From positions 1 through 17,267 of the forward strand of contig JAWAEB010000034.1 of the NCBI GenBank assembly GCA_038891515.1: DNA of 17,267 nt. Direction: 5' to 3'. Below are positions 5,996 through 13,746 of the stretch, piece after piece. Source of the DNA: HRBIN01 sp038891515 (GTDB lineage: Archaea; Thermoproteota; Nitrososphaeria_A; Caldarchaeales; Caldarchaeaceae). The position numbers and the translations under genes are program-made. Under the pieces are notes generated by a model, which saw nothing but the letters and a program-made list of their open reading frames with translations, had not been told where the DNA came from and did not search any database. Numbering within the stretch: position 1 is the stretch's first letter; each line of letters opens with the position of its first letter.

Positions 5996-8340
5996 GTAGA
6001 GTGGGACGGTACATCGGTGCTGCTGTGAAAAGAAGGGAGGACCCAATACTTCTAACCGGTAGGGGCAGGTATGTAGACGACATCAAGCTGTCGGGAATGG
6101 TTTACGCTGGCTTCTATAGATCGCCCTATGCCCATGCAAGGATACTAAGTATAGACCTCTCTAAAGCCTCACGCCACCCAGACTATCTTGGAGCCCTGCT
6201 ACCGGAGGAAGCTGCACCACTACCTACATGGATGCGGTATAAGGGGCTGAGGGAGGTGCCGAGGTTCTCACTGGCCCGGGGCAAGGCTAGGTTTGTGGGA
6301 GAGCCCATAGTAGCCATAGCGTCCAAGAGCCGCTACAGCCTCAACGATATTCTGGAACTAGTTGATGTGGAGATGGAGCCTCTCCCAGCCGTCGTCGACG
6401 CTGAGAAAGGATTACAACCAGGCTCGCCCCTACTTTACGAGGAGTGGGGTGACAACATAATAATGCACTCCAGCTTCAGGGCAGGCGATGCCGCAGAGGC
6501 GCTAAAGTCGGCCGACCTTGTCATAAGGAGACGTTATACGAATCATAGATATGCTCCCACGCCGATAGAGGGTAGGGCAGTACTGAGCCATTATGACAGG
6601 GCTAGGGATGAGCTGACAGTATGGGACTCCACCCAGTTCCCCCACGTTCTACAGACATATCTGGCCGAGACGCTGGAGTTCCCAGAAAACAAGATCAGGG
6701 TTATAGCCCCTGACGTGGGAGGCGGGTTCGGCCCCAAGTCCAGCGTCTGGCCTGAGGAGGTCTCCACTATCCAGCTCTCCCTCAAGCTGGGAATGCCTGT
6801 CAAGTGGATTGAGACTAGGTCGGAGCATATGCTGGTATGCGGTCATGAGAGGCAGCAGGTCCACTATGTGGAGGCGGGCTTCAGGAGAGACGGCAAACTC
6901 ATCGCTATAAGGGATAAGGTGATAGCCGATATAGGTGTCTACGGAGCCTTCTGGACCGAGACGCAGCCGGTAATGGTTACTATGGCCGCCATACCAGGAC
7001 CCTACCACTTCACCAACTACGAGTATGAGATATACTGCGTGGCCACCAACAAGGCGCCCTACTCACCCCACCGTGGCTTCGGACGGCCTGTAGCTGCATT
7101 CGTTATGGAGAGGCTCATGGACGATGCTGCTAGGGAGCTGGGGTTAGACCCTGTGGAGATTAGGAGACGCAACCTAGTGGGGCCCGAGTCCATGCCCTAC
7201 AAGAATGTCCACGGAATAATATATGACAGCGGAGACTATCCCAAGGCCCTAGAACTGGCTCTCAAGCAGTCCAGATATCATGAGCTGAGGAGGATGCAGG
7301 CTGAGGAGAGGCGGAGGGATAGGCTTATCGGTGTTGGAGTTGCTATGTATGTGGAGTATACCACACCCAGCAGTGAGAGGCTTGCCAAGGGTCTAGGCTG
7401 GGAGGTGGGTGGGTATGACTCGGCCACCGTAAGGGTTGAGCCTGAGGGTAAGGTGGTGGTCCTCACCGGTACAGCAAGCCAAGGACAAGGACACTACACC
7501 GTCTACGCCCAGATAGCCGCAGAAATACTGGGGGCGAGGCTGGAGGATGTGGTGGTTTATGAGGGCGACAGTAAGAACCATCCATACGGCTTTGGAGCAT
7601 GGGCCAGCCGGAGCACGGTAGCTGTGGGCGGCGCCATAATCAGAGCTGGAGAGCAGCTGGTCAGGAAGATGAAATCCATCGCAGCCCATTTACTGGAAGC
7701 CAACCCGGACGACCTAGATATGTCTGACAGCCAAGTTTTTGTGAAGGGCTCCAAGGAGAAGGCGGTCTCATTCGCCGAGATAGCCACTGTAGCTTGGAGA
7801 CAGCCGACTAGGATGCCGCCGGACATGGAGCCAGGACTAGAGTTTACAGCCCACTACGAGCCTAAGGCATTCACCACATGCAGCTACGCCATCCACATTC
7901 CAGTGGTGGAGGTTGACCCTAGGACCGGCAGCTTCAAGGTGCTGGAGTACCATGTCTTCGACGATAGCGGTGTGGTGGTTAACCCAATAACCTTGTACGG
8001 ACAGATACATGGGGCGGTCGCTCATGGGGTTGGTGGAGCAGTTTACGAGGAACTGGTGTATGACGAGAATGGGCAGCTGCTCACATCCACCTTCATGGAC
8101 TACCTAATACCGTCAGCTGTTGAGATGTTCAACATTGATATTGAGCATATGGAGAGCCCTTCACCCCAGCCCGGCGGCTTTAAGGGTATGGGAGAGGGTG
8201 GGGCTATAGGAGCGCCTGCCGCACTGGCTAACGCCGTACAGGATGCTCTAGCCCATCTCGGAGTCACTATCACCGACACACCCCTCAAGCCTGAGTATAT
8301 TCTGAAAAAGATTAGGGCAGCGTCTGCCGCTTCAAGATGA
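5992..8340 (+). CDS. Xanthine dehydrogenase/aldehyde oxidase family molybdopterin-binding large subunit
   Basis: A 782-aa catalytic subunit of the molybdenum hydroxylase family (xanthine dehydrogenase, aldehyde oxidoreductase, CoxL-like), which inserts water-derived oxygen into aldehydes or N-heterocycles. The N-terminal hammerhead domain (about 15-150) starts RREDPILLTGRGRYVDD. Cofactor contacts include D241-VGGGFGPK, the Arg loop HRGFGRP (R361), SQGQGH, and the active-site Glu E735 in KGMGEGGAIGAP. The AYxCSFR loop of form I CO dehydrogenase is absent, so it is not a true CODH. The GTG start overlaps the M20 stop (GTGA). The 2Fe-2S and FAD subunits usually encoded alongside are not in this window and must come from elsewhere. 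The 3' end overlaps the convergent MaoC-like gene by 29 bp. The substrate is unknown. Confidence 0.9.
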   Translation: MSRVGRYIGAAVKRREDPILLTGRGRYVDDIKLSGMVYAGFYRSPYAHARILSIDLSKASRHPDYLGALLPEEAAPLPTWMRYKGLREVPRFSLARGKARFVGEPIVAIASKSRYSLNDILELVDVEMEPLPAVVDAEKGLQPGSPLLYEEWGDNIIMHSSFRAGDAAEALKSADLVIRRRYTNHRYAPTPIEGRAVLSHYDRARDELTVWDSTQFPHVLQTYLAETLEFPENKIRVIAPDVGGGFGPKSSVWPEEVSTIQLSLKLGMPVKWIETRSEHMLVCGHERQQVHYVEAGFRRDGKLIAIRDKVIADIGVYGAFWTETQPVMVTMAAIPGPYHFTNYEYEIYCVATNKAPYSPHRGFGRPVAAFVMERLMDDAARELGLDPVEIRRRNLVGPESMPYKNVHGIIYDSGDYPKALELALKQSRYHELRRMQAEERRRDRLIGVGVAMYVEYTTPSSERLAKGLGWEVGGYDSATVRVEPEGKVVVLTGTASQGQGHYTVYAQIAAEILGARLEDVVVYEGDSKNHPYGFGAWASRSTVAVGGAIIRAGEQLVRKMKSIAAHLLEANPDDLDMSDSQVFVKGSKEKAVSFAEIATVAWRQPTRMPPDMEPGLEFTAHYEPKAFTTCSYAIHIPVVEVDPRTGSFKVLEYHVFDDSGVVVNPITLYGQIHGAVAHGVGGAVYEELVYDENGQLLTSTFMDYLIPSAVEMFNIDIEHMESPSPQPGGFKGMGEGGAIGAPAALANAVQDALAHLGVTITDTPLKPEYILKKIRAASAASR

Positions 8341-8758
8341 CGAAGACCATCTCAGACTCGAAAGCCACAGTATTCCTGCTCCTATTTTCACATTTAACGG
8401 AAAGTCTCACCAAGCCCCTGTCAATGTTCTTCGTCTCTCTCCTCTCCAAAACCTCAGCCCTGACAGCCACTTCATCACCTGCATGTGTCGGAGACTTGAA
8501 TGAAAGCTTATCTAAACCAGCTAGCGCCGTGATGTGGTCGAATAGCCCCAGCTGGTAGAGTAGACCTATGGCTATGGATAGTGTGAGGGCGCCTGGCACA
8601 ACACGGGATGGCAGCCCCTTCTTCCTAGCCTCGGCGTCGCTTAGGAAGAGTGGGTTGGCGGCCCATGTCAGTGATGTGAAGACCTCTATGTCGGTGGATG
8701 TGACTATGCGGCTGCGGGTTGTGAACTTCTGACCCTCGGTGAAATCCTCGAAGAACAT
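8312..8758 (-). CDS. MaoC-like hot-dog domain protein
   Basis: A 148-aa single hot-dog domain protein similar to MaoC-type (R)-enoyl-CoA hydratases. It starts MFFEDFTEGQKF, typical of the family, and keeps PLFLSDAEA, the VVPGALTLSIAIGLL helix and the DKLSFKSPTHAGDEV strand. In the hydratase motif GDxNPxH, the catalytic Asp and His are replaced (W32-A33-A34-N35-P36-L37-F38). It may therefore bind acyl-CoA without hydrating it, or belong to a divergent subfamily with another activity. Its ATG lies 3 bp after the aminotransferase stop, so the two form an operon. Its 3' end overlaps the Mo-hydroxylase gene by 29 bp in convergent orientation. Confidence 0.8.
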   Translation of the reverse strand: MFFEDFTEGQKFTTRSRIVTSTDIEVFTSLTWAANPLFLSDAEARKKGLPSRVVPGALTLSIAIGLLYQLGLFDHITALAGLDKLSFKSPTHAGDEVAVRAEVLERRETKNIDRGLVRLSVKCENRSRNTVAFESEMVFVILKRQTLP

Positions 8759-8761
8759 CAG

Positions 8762-9910
8762 TCAACCCGGCCATGTCTTGTCAAGAGTGGACCTAGCCAC
8801 TTCCACAGCCTCTGCGGCATCCACATTCAATCCTAAAGCGGTAAGCGTCTTACCCAGAGCCTCTATCGTCCGCAGTATCTTCTCTCTTCTCACGTTACCT
8901 ATGTTGGCCACCCTGAACATCTTCCCCTTATACGGGCCTAGACCACCCGCTATTAGGATTCCGAAATCCCTGGCCATCTTCTCCCTTATCGCTGCATCGG
9001 TCAAACCCTGCGGGATATGCATAGCGGCCACGGTTGGTGAGCGGAAGCGTGCTCCGGAGTAGAAGTTTAGTCCGAAAGTGTCAAGCCCGGCGTAGAGTGC
9101 TGCGGATGTGCTCTGATGCCTCCCAATCCACCTCTCTACACCGATCTCCACAATAATCTTCAATGCTTCATCGAGACCCCAGAAGAGTGGGACGGCTGGT
9201 GTGAACGGTGTCTCCATCCTCTCATCGAGGAAGTGCCTATACTTGACGAGGTCGAAGTATGGTGGTCTTGTTTTTTTCTGCTCAATCTTCTCCCATGCCC
9301 GCTGCGATACTGAGACTAGGGCTAGTCCTGGTGGTGCGGCTAGACATTTCTGGCTTCCCGTGACGCATACATCTATACCGAGCTGGTCCACCGGCATCTT
9401 AGCACCCCCAAGTATGGATACGGCGTCAACCACGACTAGCTTACCCCTACTGTGGCATATCCTGACGATACCCTCTAGGTCGTGTCCAATTATTCCTGTG
9501 GATGTGTCATTGTATGGAAAGCCCACCATGGATACGTCCCGATGCTCATCCAGCTTAGTTGCCACAAATTCAGGCGTTGGCCCATCACCATCTGGAAGCT
9601 TTTCTCTAAACACCCTCGCTCCATAGGCCTCGAAAGCCTCAGCCATCCTCTCGCCGAAAAGCCCTGAGACAGGTATAAGTACGCCGTCACCCACCTCGGT
9701 CAGGTTAGATGCAGCTGCTTCCACACCGCCGGTCCCCGAGGCCGTGAGAACATAGATGTTGGAGGATGTACCATAGACTTTCTTGGCGTTCTCCTCGATG
9801 CTCCGCATGACATCCCTGAAATCCTGGCTCCTATGGTCTATCATCTGCCGGCTCATAGCCTTTATAACACGTTCGTCGAGGTCTGTGGGGCCCGGTATCA
9901 TGAGCAGCAT
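8762..9910 (-). CDS. Class V PLP aminotransferase (alanine/serine-glyoxylate type)
   Basis: A 382-aa pyridoxal-phosphate enzyme of the class V family containing alanine-glyoxylate, serine-pyruvate and ureidoglycine-glyoxylate aminotransferases. It opens IPGPTDLDERV and has SGTGGVEAA at about 58-66, NDTSTG in place of the usual HxETSTG, D162 in VDAVSILGG (pyridine-N contact) and the Schiff-base Lys K188 in VTGSQKCLAAPPG. RVANIGN near the C-terminus fits the carboxylate-binding Arg region. Length is normal. The ATG at 9910 has GGTGAGG a few bases upstream and CTTTAAG about 31-38 nt upstream. It is the first gene of an operon with the MaoC-like gene. A purine-catabolic ureidoglycine role (PucG type) would fit an M20 and Mo-hydroxylase context, but no uricase or allantoinase is present, so the substrate stays open. 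Confidence 0.88.
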   Translation of the reverse strand: MLLMIPGPTDLDERVIKAMSRQMIDHRSQDFRDVMRSIEENAKKVYGTSSNIYVLTASGTGGVEAAASNLTEVGDGVLIPVSGLFGERMAEAFEAYGARVFREKLPDGDGPTPEFVATKLDEHRDVSMVGFPYNDTSTGIIGHDLEGIVRICHSRGKLVVVDAVSILGGAKMPVDQLGIDVCVTGSQKCLAAPPGLALVSVSQRAWEKIEQKKTRPPYFDLVKYRHFLDERMETPFTPAVPLFWGLDEALKIIVEIGVERWIGRHQSTSAALYAGLDTFGLNFYSGARFRSPTVAAMHIPQGLTDAAIREKMARDFGILIAGGLGPYKGKMFRVANIGNVRREKILRTIEALGKTLTALGLNVDAAEAVEVARSTLDKTWPG

Positions 9911-9940
9911 ATTTCCTCACCGTGTATCTGTGTCGGCTGG

Positions 9941-9948
9941 TCTTAAAG
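9941..9948 (-). promoter_or_regulatory. TATA box of the aminotransferase-MaoC operon
   Basis: Minus-strand ACTTTAAG, in the 46-bp gap after the crotonase stop, lies about 31-38 nt upstream of ATG 9910. It predicts a short leader carrying GGTGAGG (near 9915-9921), so this operon need not depend on read-through from the crotonase gene. Confidence 0.5.
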
Positions 9949-9956
9949 TTGAACAC

Positions 9957-10745
9957 TCACCTGCCATGGAAGCTGGGTTTCCTCCTCTCAAGGAAGGCTG
10001 TGATGCCTTCCTGCCTGTCCTCGGTGTGCCATGTATAGTAGTGGAGCTCCTTCTCCATCTCAAGGCCTGCCGAGAGTGTTGTCTCAAGGCTCATGTTCAC
10101 AGCCCGTTTGATGAGTGAGAGGATTACATCACTTTTACTCCTCAGCTCGGACAGCAGTTCGGAGACCTTCTCATCCAGCTTCTCAGCCTCCACCACATAG
10201 TTGACCATACCAAGCCTCTCAGCCTCCTCAGCACTAATCAGCCTCCCCATCATCATAATCTCCTTGGCGCGTCTGAAGCCCACAAGTCTTGAGAGCCTCT
10301 GAGTACCACCTCCTCCCGGTGTAAGGCCAACCCTCACCTCAGGCTGGCCGAAGACAGCCCTGGAAGACGCCACGGCCAGGTCGCAGCCCAGCATCAGCTC
10401 GCAACCACCTCCCAAGCAGTATCCATCAACGGCGGCCACAACCACCTTACTCATCTCCTGTATGTATGCTGTTATCCGCTGGGTTCCAAGGGTTTTATGG
10501 TATTCACGTATTTCCAACGCCGTGAGCTGGAGCATCTCCTCAAGGTCTGCGCCGCTGCAAAAGTTACCCCCAGCCCCCGAGATGACGAGCATACGGGTGT
10601 TTCTGTCGGCATCAACCCGTCTAAGGGCTTCCATGAGCTCTGCTCTCATCTGCCGGTTCAGAGCATTCCTCTTCTCAGGTCTGTTAAGGGTTATTCGGGC
10701 TACATCCCCTGAAAGCTCATACAATATGGTGCTGTATGTCTCCAT
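9957..10745 (-). CDS. Enoyl-CoA hydratase/isomerase (crotonase family)
   Basis: A 262-aa cytosolic crotonase-fold enzyme acting on acyl-CoA thioesters. The oxyanion-hole segments are GNFCSGADL (60-68) and VDGYCLGGGCEL (106-117). Both catalytic glutamates of true hydratases are present: E116 in GGGCELMLGCD and E136 in FGQPEVRVG, followed by TPGGGGTQRLSRLVG. This supports hydration of an enoyl-CoA rather than a catalytically divergent role. The ATG at 10745 is chosen because minus-strand CTTTTTAAG starts exactly 31 nt upstream, giving a leaderless message of the usual family length. GTG 10754 (GGAG upstream) and a TTG at 10808 are less likely. It is divergent from the second Mo-hydroxylase gene, sharing an 84-bp intergenic region. 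Confidence 0.92.
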   Translation of the reverse strand: METYSTILYELSGDVARITLNRPEKRNALNRQMRAELMEALRRVDADRNTRMLVISGAGGNFCSGADLEEMLQLTALEIREYHKTLGTQRITAYIQEMSKVVVAAVDGYCLGGGCELMLGCDLAVASSRAVFGQPEVRVGLTPGGGGTQRLSRLVGFRRAKEIMMMGRLISAEEAERLGMVNYVVEAEKLDEKVSELLSELRSKSDVILSLIKRAVNMSLETTLSAGLEMEKELHYYTWHTEDRQEGITAFLERRKPSFHGR

Positions 10746-10767
10746 GTGGTCCACGATACTCTCCTCT

Positions 10768-10776
10768 CTTAAAAAG
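10768..10776 (-). promoter_or_regulatory. TATA box of the crotonase gene
   Basis: Minus-strand CTTTTTAAG begins 31 nt before ATG 10745, matching the leaderless spacing of the other promoters. Confidence 0.6.
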
Positions 10777-10795
10777 ATGGCAGGTCGAATGTAAA

Positions 10796-10806
10796 GGGTT
10801 AAACCC
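10796..10806. promoter_or_regulatory. Dyad GGGTT-A-AACCC overlapping the TATA region of the second Mo-hydroxylase gene
   Basis: A dyad with 5-bp arms and one central base lies in the 84-bp divergent gap. GTTAAACC within it starts about 31-32 nt before ATG 10830 and is the best TATA candidate for that gene. The symmetry could serve a dimeric regulator shared by the two divergent genes; this is inferred. Confidence 0.35.
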
Positions 10807-10829
10807 AAGCCCTTAAGCGGTTGGATGTA

Positions 10830-13097
10830 ATGCTGGAGCAGCAGGTTCTACCAAGGTACTCCGTCATAGGACATCCATTCCCCAAGATAGACGGTGGTGA
10901 GAAGGTGACGGGCGCGGCTAAGTACTTGGATGATTTGGAGCTACCCAACATGCTCTATGGGAAAATATTGAGGAGCCGCTATCCACATGCCCGTATTATC
11001 AGGATTGACACAAGCAAGGCCCTGCAGGTTGGGGGTGTGGCGGCCGTGATAACGGCTAAAGATGTGCCACTCAATAAGATGGGCATTCTTAAGGACCAGC
11101 CACCCCTCAAGGATGGGAAAGTGAGGTCTGTGAGGGATGAGGTAGCCGCCGTAGCAGCCGTAAGCGAGGAGGCTGCGGAGAGGGCTGTAGAGGCGATTGA
11201 GGTGGAGTATGAGGAGCTGGAAGGCGTCTTCGACCCTGAGGAGGCAAAACGTCCCGGCGCCCCCCTTGTCCACGAAGAGCTGGGGACAAACATCGTAGAC
11301 CTCAAATTCACCTTCTCTAACGACGACGAGATAGAACGGTTCTTTGGAGGAGCCCACCCATTTGTAGAGGATGAATATCGGGTGCATCATGTTAACGCTT
11401 CACCCCTAGGAACCATGGGCTGCATCGCATACTACAACGAGCTGGGCGTTCTCACGGTCTACACCAATACTCAGGCACCGTTCCTCTATAGGCATGAGCT
11501 ATCCCAAGTTCTGGGCATGGACCCGGCTAGGGTGAGGGTCATACAGCCGGAGATAGGCGGGGCTTTTGGTAGGGGGATGGATATATACCCGCTCGACCCG
11601 ATCACCGCCAGTCTATCCATCAAGACAAGGAAACCTGTCAAAATCATATTCACTAGGGAGGAGGAGCTCCAGTACGCTCCGCCCCGTCAGCCAGCCATCA
11701 TCAGGATGAGGACAGCTGCGGACAGGGATGGAAGGCTTCTGGCTAGAGACGCCCATGTAATACTTGACGCCGGTTCATACGTCTCGTGGGGGCCTTTCGA
11801 CGGCAGAGTGATGATGGCCACCACCACCGGCTTGTACATTGTCCCCCACGTCCGCTTCAGGGCGGAAGTCGTATACACCAACAACCCTTACTGTGGGACG
11901 CAGCGGGGTGCGGGAAACCCACAGATAACGTTTGCAATTGAGCAGCAGATGGACAGCCTCGCTGAGGAGCTCGGGATGGATCCGGTTGAGTTCAGACTAA
12001 TCAACGCCAACCAGCCCAACACCACCACACCTCAAGGCATGAGGATAAGCTCATGCGCCCTCAGAGAATGCATCAAAAAGGCTGCAGAGGCTATTGGTTG
12101 GAGAGGTAGGGGTGGAGCAGGGCCGGACAGAGGAATCGGTCTCGCATCATACTTCCATGTGGGCGGCGGTGCTAGGGTGTATAGGAGCGATGGATGTGGC
12201 AGCATAATCACGGTGGATGACTACGGTGTGGTGACACTCATAACCGGCTCCACAGACTTGGGGACAGGCTCTGACACCGCCCTAGCCCAGATAATTGCCG
12301 AGGAGCTAGGTATACCAGTTTCTAAGGTGAGGGTTGTGAATAGTGGCGAGACCCCCAGGCCGTGGGATGTAGGAACACATGCAAGCAGGGCCACCTTCAT
12401 AGCAGGTAACTCAGCCCTCATGGCAGCGCGGGAGATAAAGAGAAAAATCATCAACATAGCATCCGAGATTCTCGGCACAAGCCCCAACAGACTCGCCATA
12501 CGTGATGGTGTAATATACTCCCTTGAAGACTCTGCCAAGAAGATTGAGCTGGACAAGCTGGTGAGGCGGGCCCACTTTAGGCAGGGAGGTGAGACCCTCA
12601 TGGCGTCGGCCTACTACGACCCACCCACCGAGATGCAGGATGAAAGGTGGGTGGGAAACCTCTCAGCAACCTACGCCTTCGGCGCACAAGCAGTTCTAGT
12701 GGAGGTGGATGAGGAGACGGGAGTGGTGAAAATCCTCAACGTGGTCTCAGTCCACGACTGCGGCAGAGTGATAAACCCCATGGCTGCTGAAGGCCAAGTC
12801 CACGGAGGCGTAGTCATGGGCTTAGGCTACACCCTCTCGGAGGAGCTAGCCCTCGAGAGGGGGCGAGTTCTCAACGCCAGCCTAGCGGATTACCTGCTAC
12901 CCACCAGCCTAGATACACCTCCCATAAAGACAATATTCGTCGAGACAGAGGACGGCTACGGGCCGTTCGGGGCCAAAGGAATAGGCGAGACAGGCTGCAT
13001 ACCCCTTCCAGCAGCAATAGCCAACGCCATATACGATGCAACAAGCAGGAGACCTAAGAAACTACCAATAAAGCCGGGGGACGTTAGAGGACTGTGA
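10830..13097 (+). CDS. Second Mo-hydroxylase large subunit (4-hydroxybenzoyl-CoA reductase/aldehyde oxidase-like)
   Basis: A 755-aa molybdopterin-binding subunit, clearly divergent from the one at 5992-8340. It has the hammerhead domain (KIDGGEKVTGAAKYLDD near the N-terminus), E241-IGGAFGRG at the cofactor site, CGTQRGAGNPQ (R359) as the Arg loop, GSTDLGTGSDT and the active-site Glu E720 in GAKGIGETG. The RGxGNPQ loop is typical of HcrA-like and general xanthine dehydrogenase-family subunits and excludes form I CODH. ATG 10830 is preferred because the TATA-like GTTAAACC lies about 31 nt upstream; an in-frame TTG at 10821 would add three residues. Again no FeS or FAD subunit is nearby. It may share partner subunits with the first copy or with a remote locus. 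The substrate is unknown. Confidence 0.9.
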   Translation: MLEQQVLPRYSVIGHPFPKIDGGEKVTGAAKYLDDLELPNMLYGKILRSRYPHARIIRIDTSKALQVGGVAAVITAKDVPLNKMGILKDQPPLKDGKVRSVRDEVAAVAAVSEEAAERAVEAIEVEYEELEGVFDPEEAKRPGAPLVHEELGTNIVDLKFTFSNDDEIERFFGGAHPFVEDEYRVHHVNASPLGTMGCIAYYNELGVLTVYTNTQAPFLYRHELSQVLGMDPARVRVIQPEIGGAFGRGMDIYPLDPITASLSIKTRKPVKIIFTREEELQYAPPRQPAIIRMRTAADRDGRLLARDAHVILDAGSYVSWGPFDGRVMMATTTGLYIVPHVRFRAEVVYTNNPYCGTQRGAGNPQITFAIEQQMDSLAEELGMDPVEFRLINANQPNTTTPQGMRISSCALRECIKKAAEAIGWRGRGGAGPDRGIGLASYFHVGGGARVYRSDGCGSIITVDDYGVVTLITGSTDLGTGSDTALAQIIAEELGIPVSKVRVVNSGETPRPWDVGTHASRATFIAGNSALMAAREIKRKIINIASEILGTSPNRLAIRDGVIYSLEDSAKKIELDKLVRRAHFRQGGETLMASAYYDPPTEMQDERWVGNLSATYAFGAQAVLVEVDEETGVVKILNVVSVHDCGRVINPMAAEGQVHGGVVMGLGYTLSEELALERGRVLNASLADYLLPTSLDTPPIKTIFVETEDGYGPFGAKGIGETGCIPLPAAIANAIYDATSRRPKKLPIKPGDVRGL

Positions 13098-13104
13098 GGG
13101 GGTT

Positions 13105-13746
13105 TTATGTTGGCTCTTTTGGCTTCATCGCAGGGTCTCTAGGAGAGGCCCCTTCCTTCATGGCCCTCTTGAGTTCATCGGGCCATTCATCGGACCCCGC
13201 CCTTGATGGGAGGATAGAACCAAGCCCATTCCATGAGGGGTGACCGCGGGGAAAAGTTGGTTAGGGTGTTTATCTAGTGGTTGTAGCTGTAGAGCCAGGC
13301 TTCATCCAATACTATTGTTGGTTTTGTGGGTAGGTTTGTTAAATTTATGGCTCTTAGAGGAAGGCCTACAGCCTTTATGTTTACTGCTTTGTCTATCCAT
13401 CACTAATCCACATCTTTTCACATCTGGAGAACCCTCTACTTGTGTTTTTAGGATTAACCTCCTTAACAGTTGCCTTATACAATCGTTCTCCAGATAGTTC
13501 TACTCAGCATCTTGTTATGGTCTTTCTAATTATTGAACATATCTTGCTTGCCTAAGGCATGGAGGTATCTATTAATTCTCTAACAATCCCAGTAGTTAGC
13601 TTGTGACAGAAGTCTCTCTTTCGATTTCTCCCCCTCCTCGAACACCTCTCCATTACCCTCTCCAGCTTCCTAGTAGGCCTATCGGCATACATTCTCCACA
13701 ACCTCGACCGTTTCGCCTGATGTAACCTGTGGATAAAGCCTCTTCA
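13105..13746 (-). pseudogene. IS605/IS607-type TnpB (OrfB) relic, several frameshifts
   Basis: Translating the minus strand in three frames recovers TnpB segments in order. From high to low coordinate: RLWRMYADRPTRKLERV with RRGRNRKRDFCHKLTTGIVR (about 13740-13560), VKEVNPKNTSRGFSRC (about 13470), CGLVMDR (about 13415), then AVNIKAVGLPLRAINLTNLP to a TAG at 13274, and a shifted tail DEWPDELKRAMKEG ending in a TAA at 13105-13107. NTSRxCSRC and CGLVMDR are the zinc-ribbon and RuvC-III region of these RNA-guided nucleases. At least three frameshifts and the loss of the N-terminal half make it non-functional. No TnpA or convincing element ends were found, and a guide-RNA (omega RNA) region is not evident. 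Confidence 0.75.

Noticed and set aside
5992..8340. Form I CO dehydrogenase (CoxL)
   Set aside because: The AYxCSFR active-site loop is absent; the corresponding loop reads SPHRGFGRP.
8762..9910. Firm assignment as ureidoglycine-glyoxylate aminotransferase in purine breakdown
   Set aside because: The sequence fits several class V aminotransferases, and the window has no uricase, allantoinase or ureidoglycolate genes to support it.
10746..10808. Longer crotonase starting at TTG 10808 (21 extra residues)
   Set aside because: The extension would span the crotonase TATA box itself, has no family similarity, and ATG 10745 gives the normal length and promoter spacing.
10941..11390. Long minus-strand open frames inside the Mo-hydroxylase genes
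   Set aside because: They are antisense shadows of strongly conserved coding sequence with no family features of their own.
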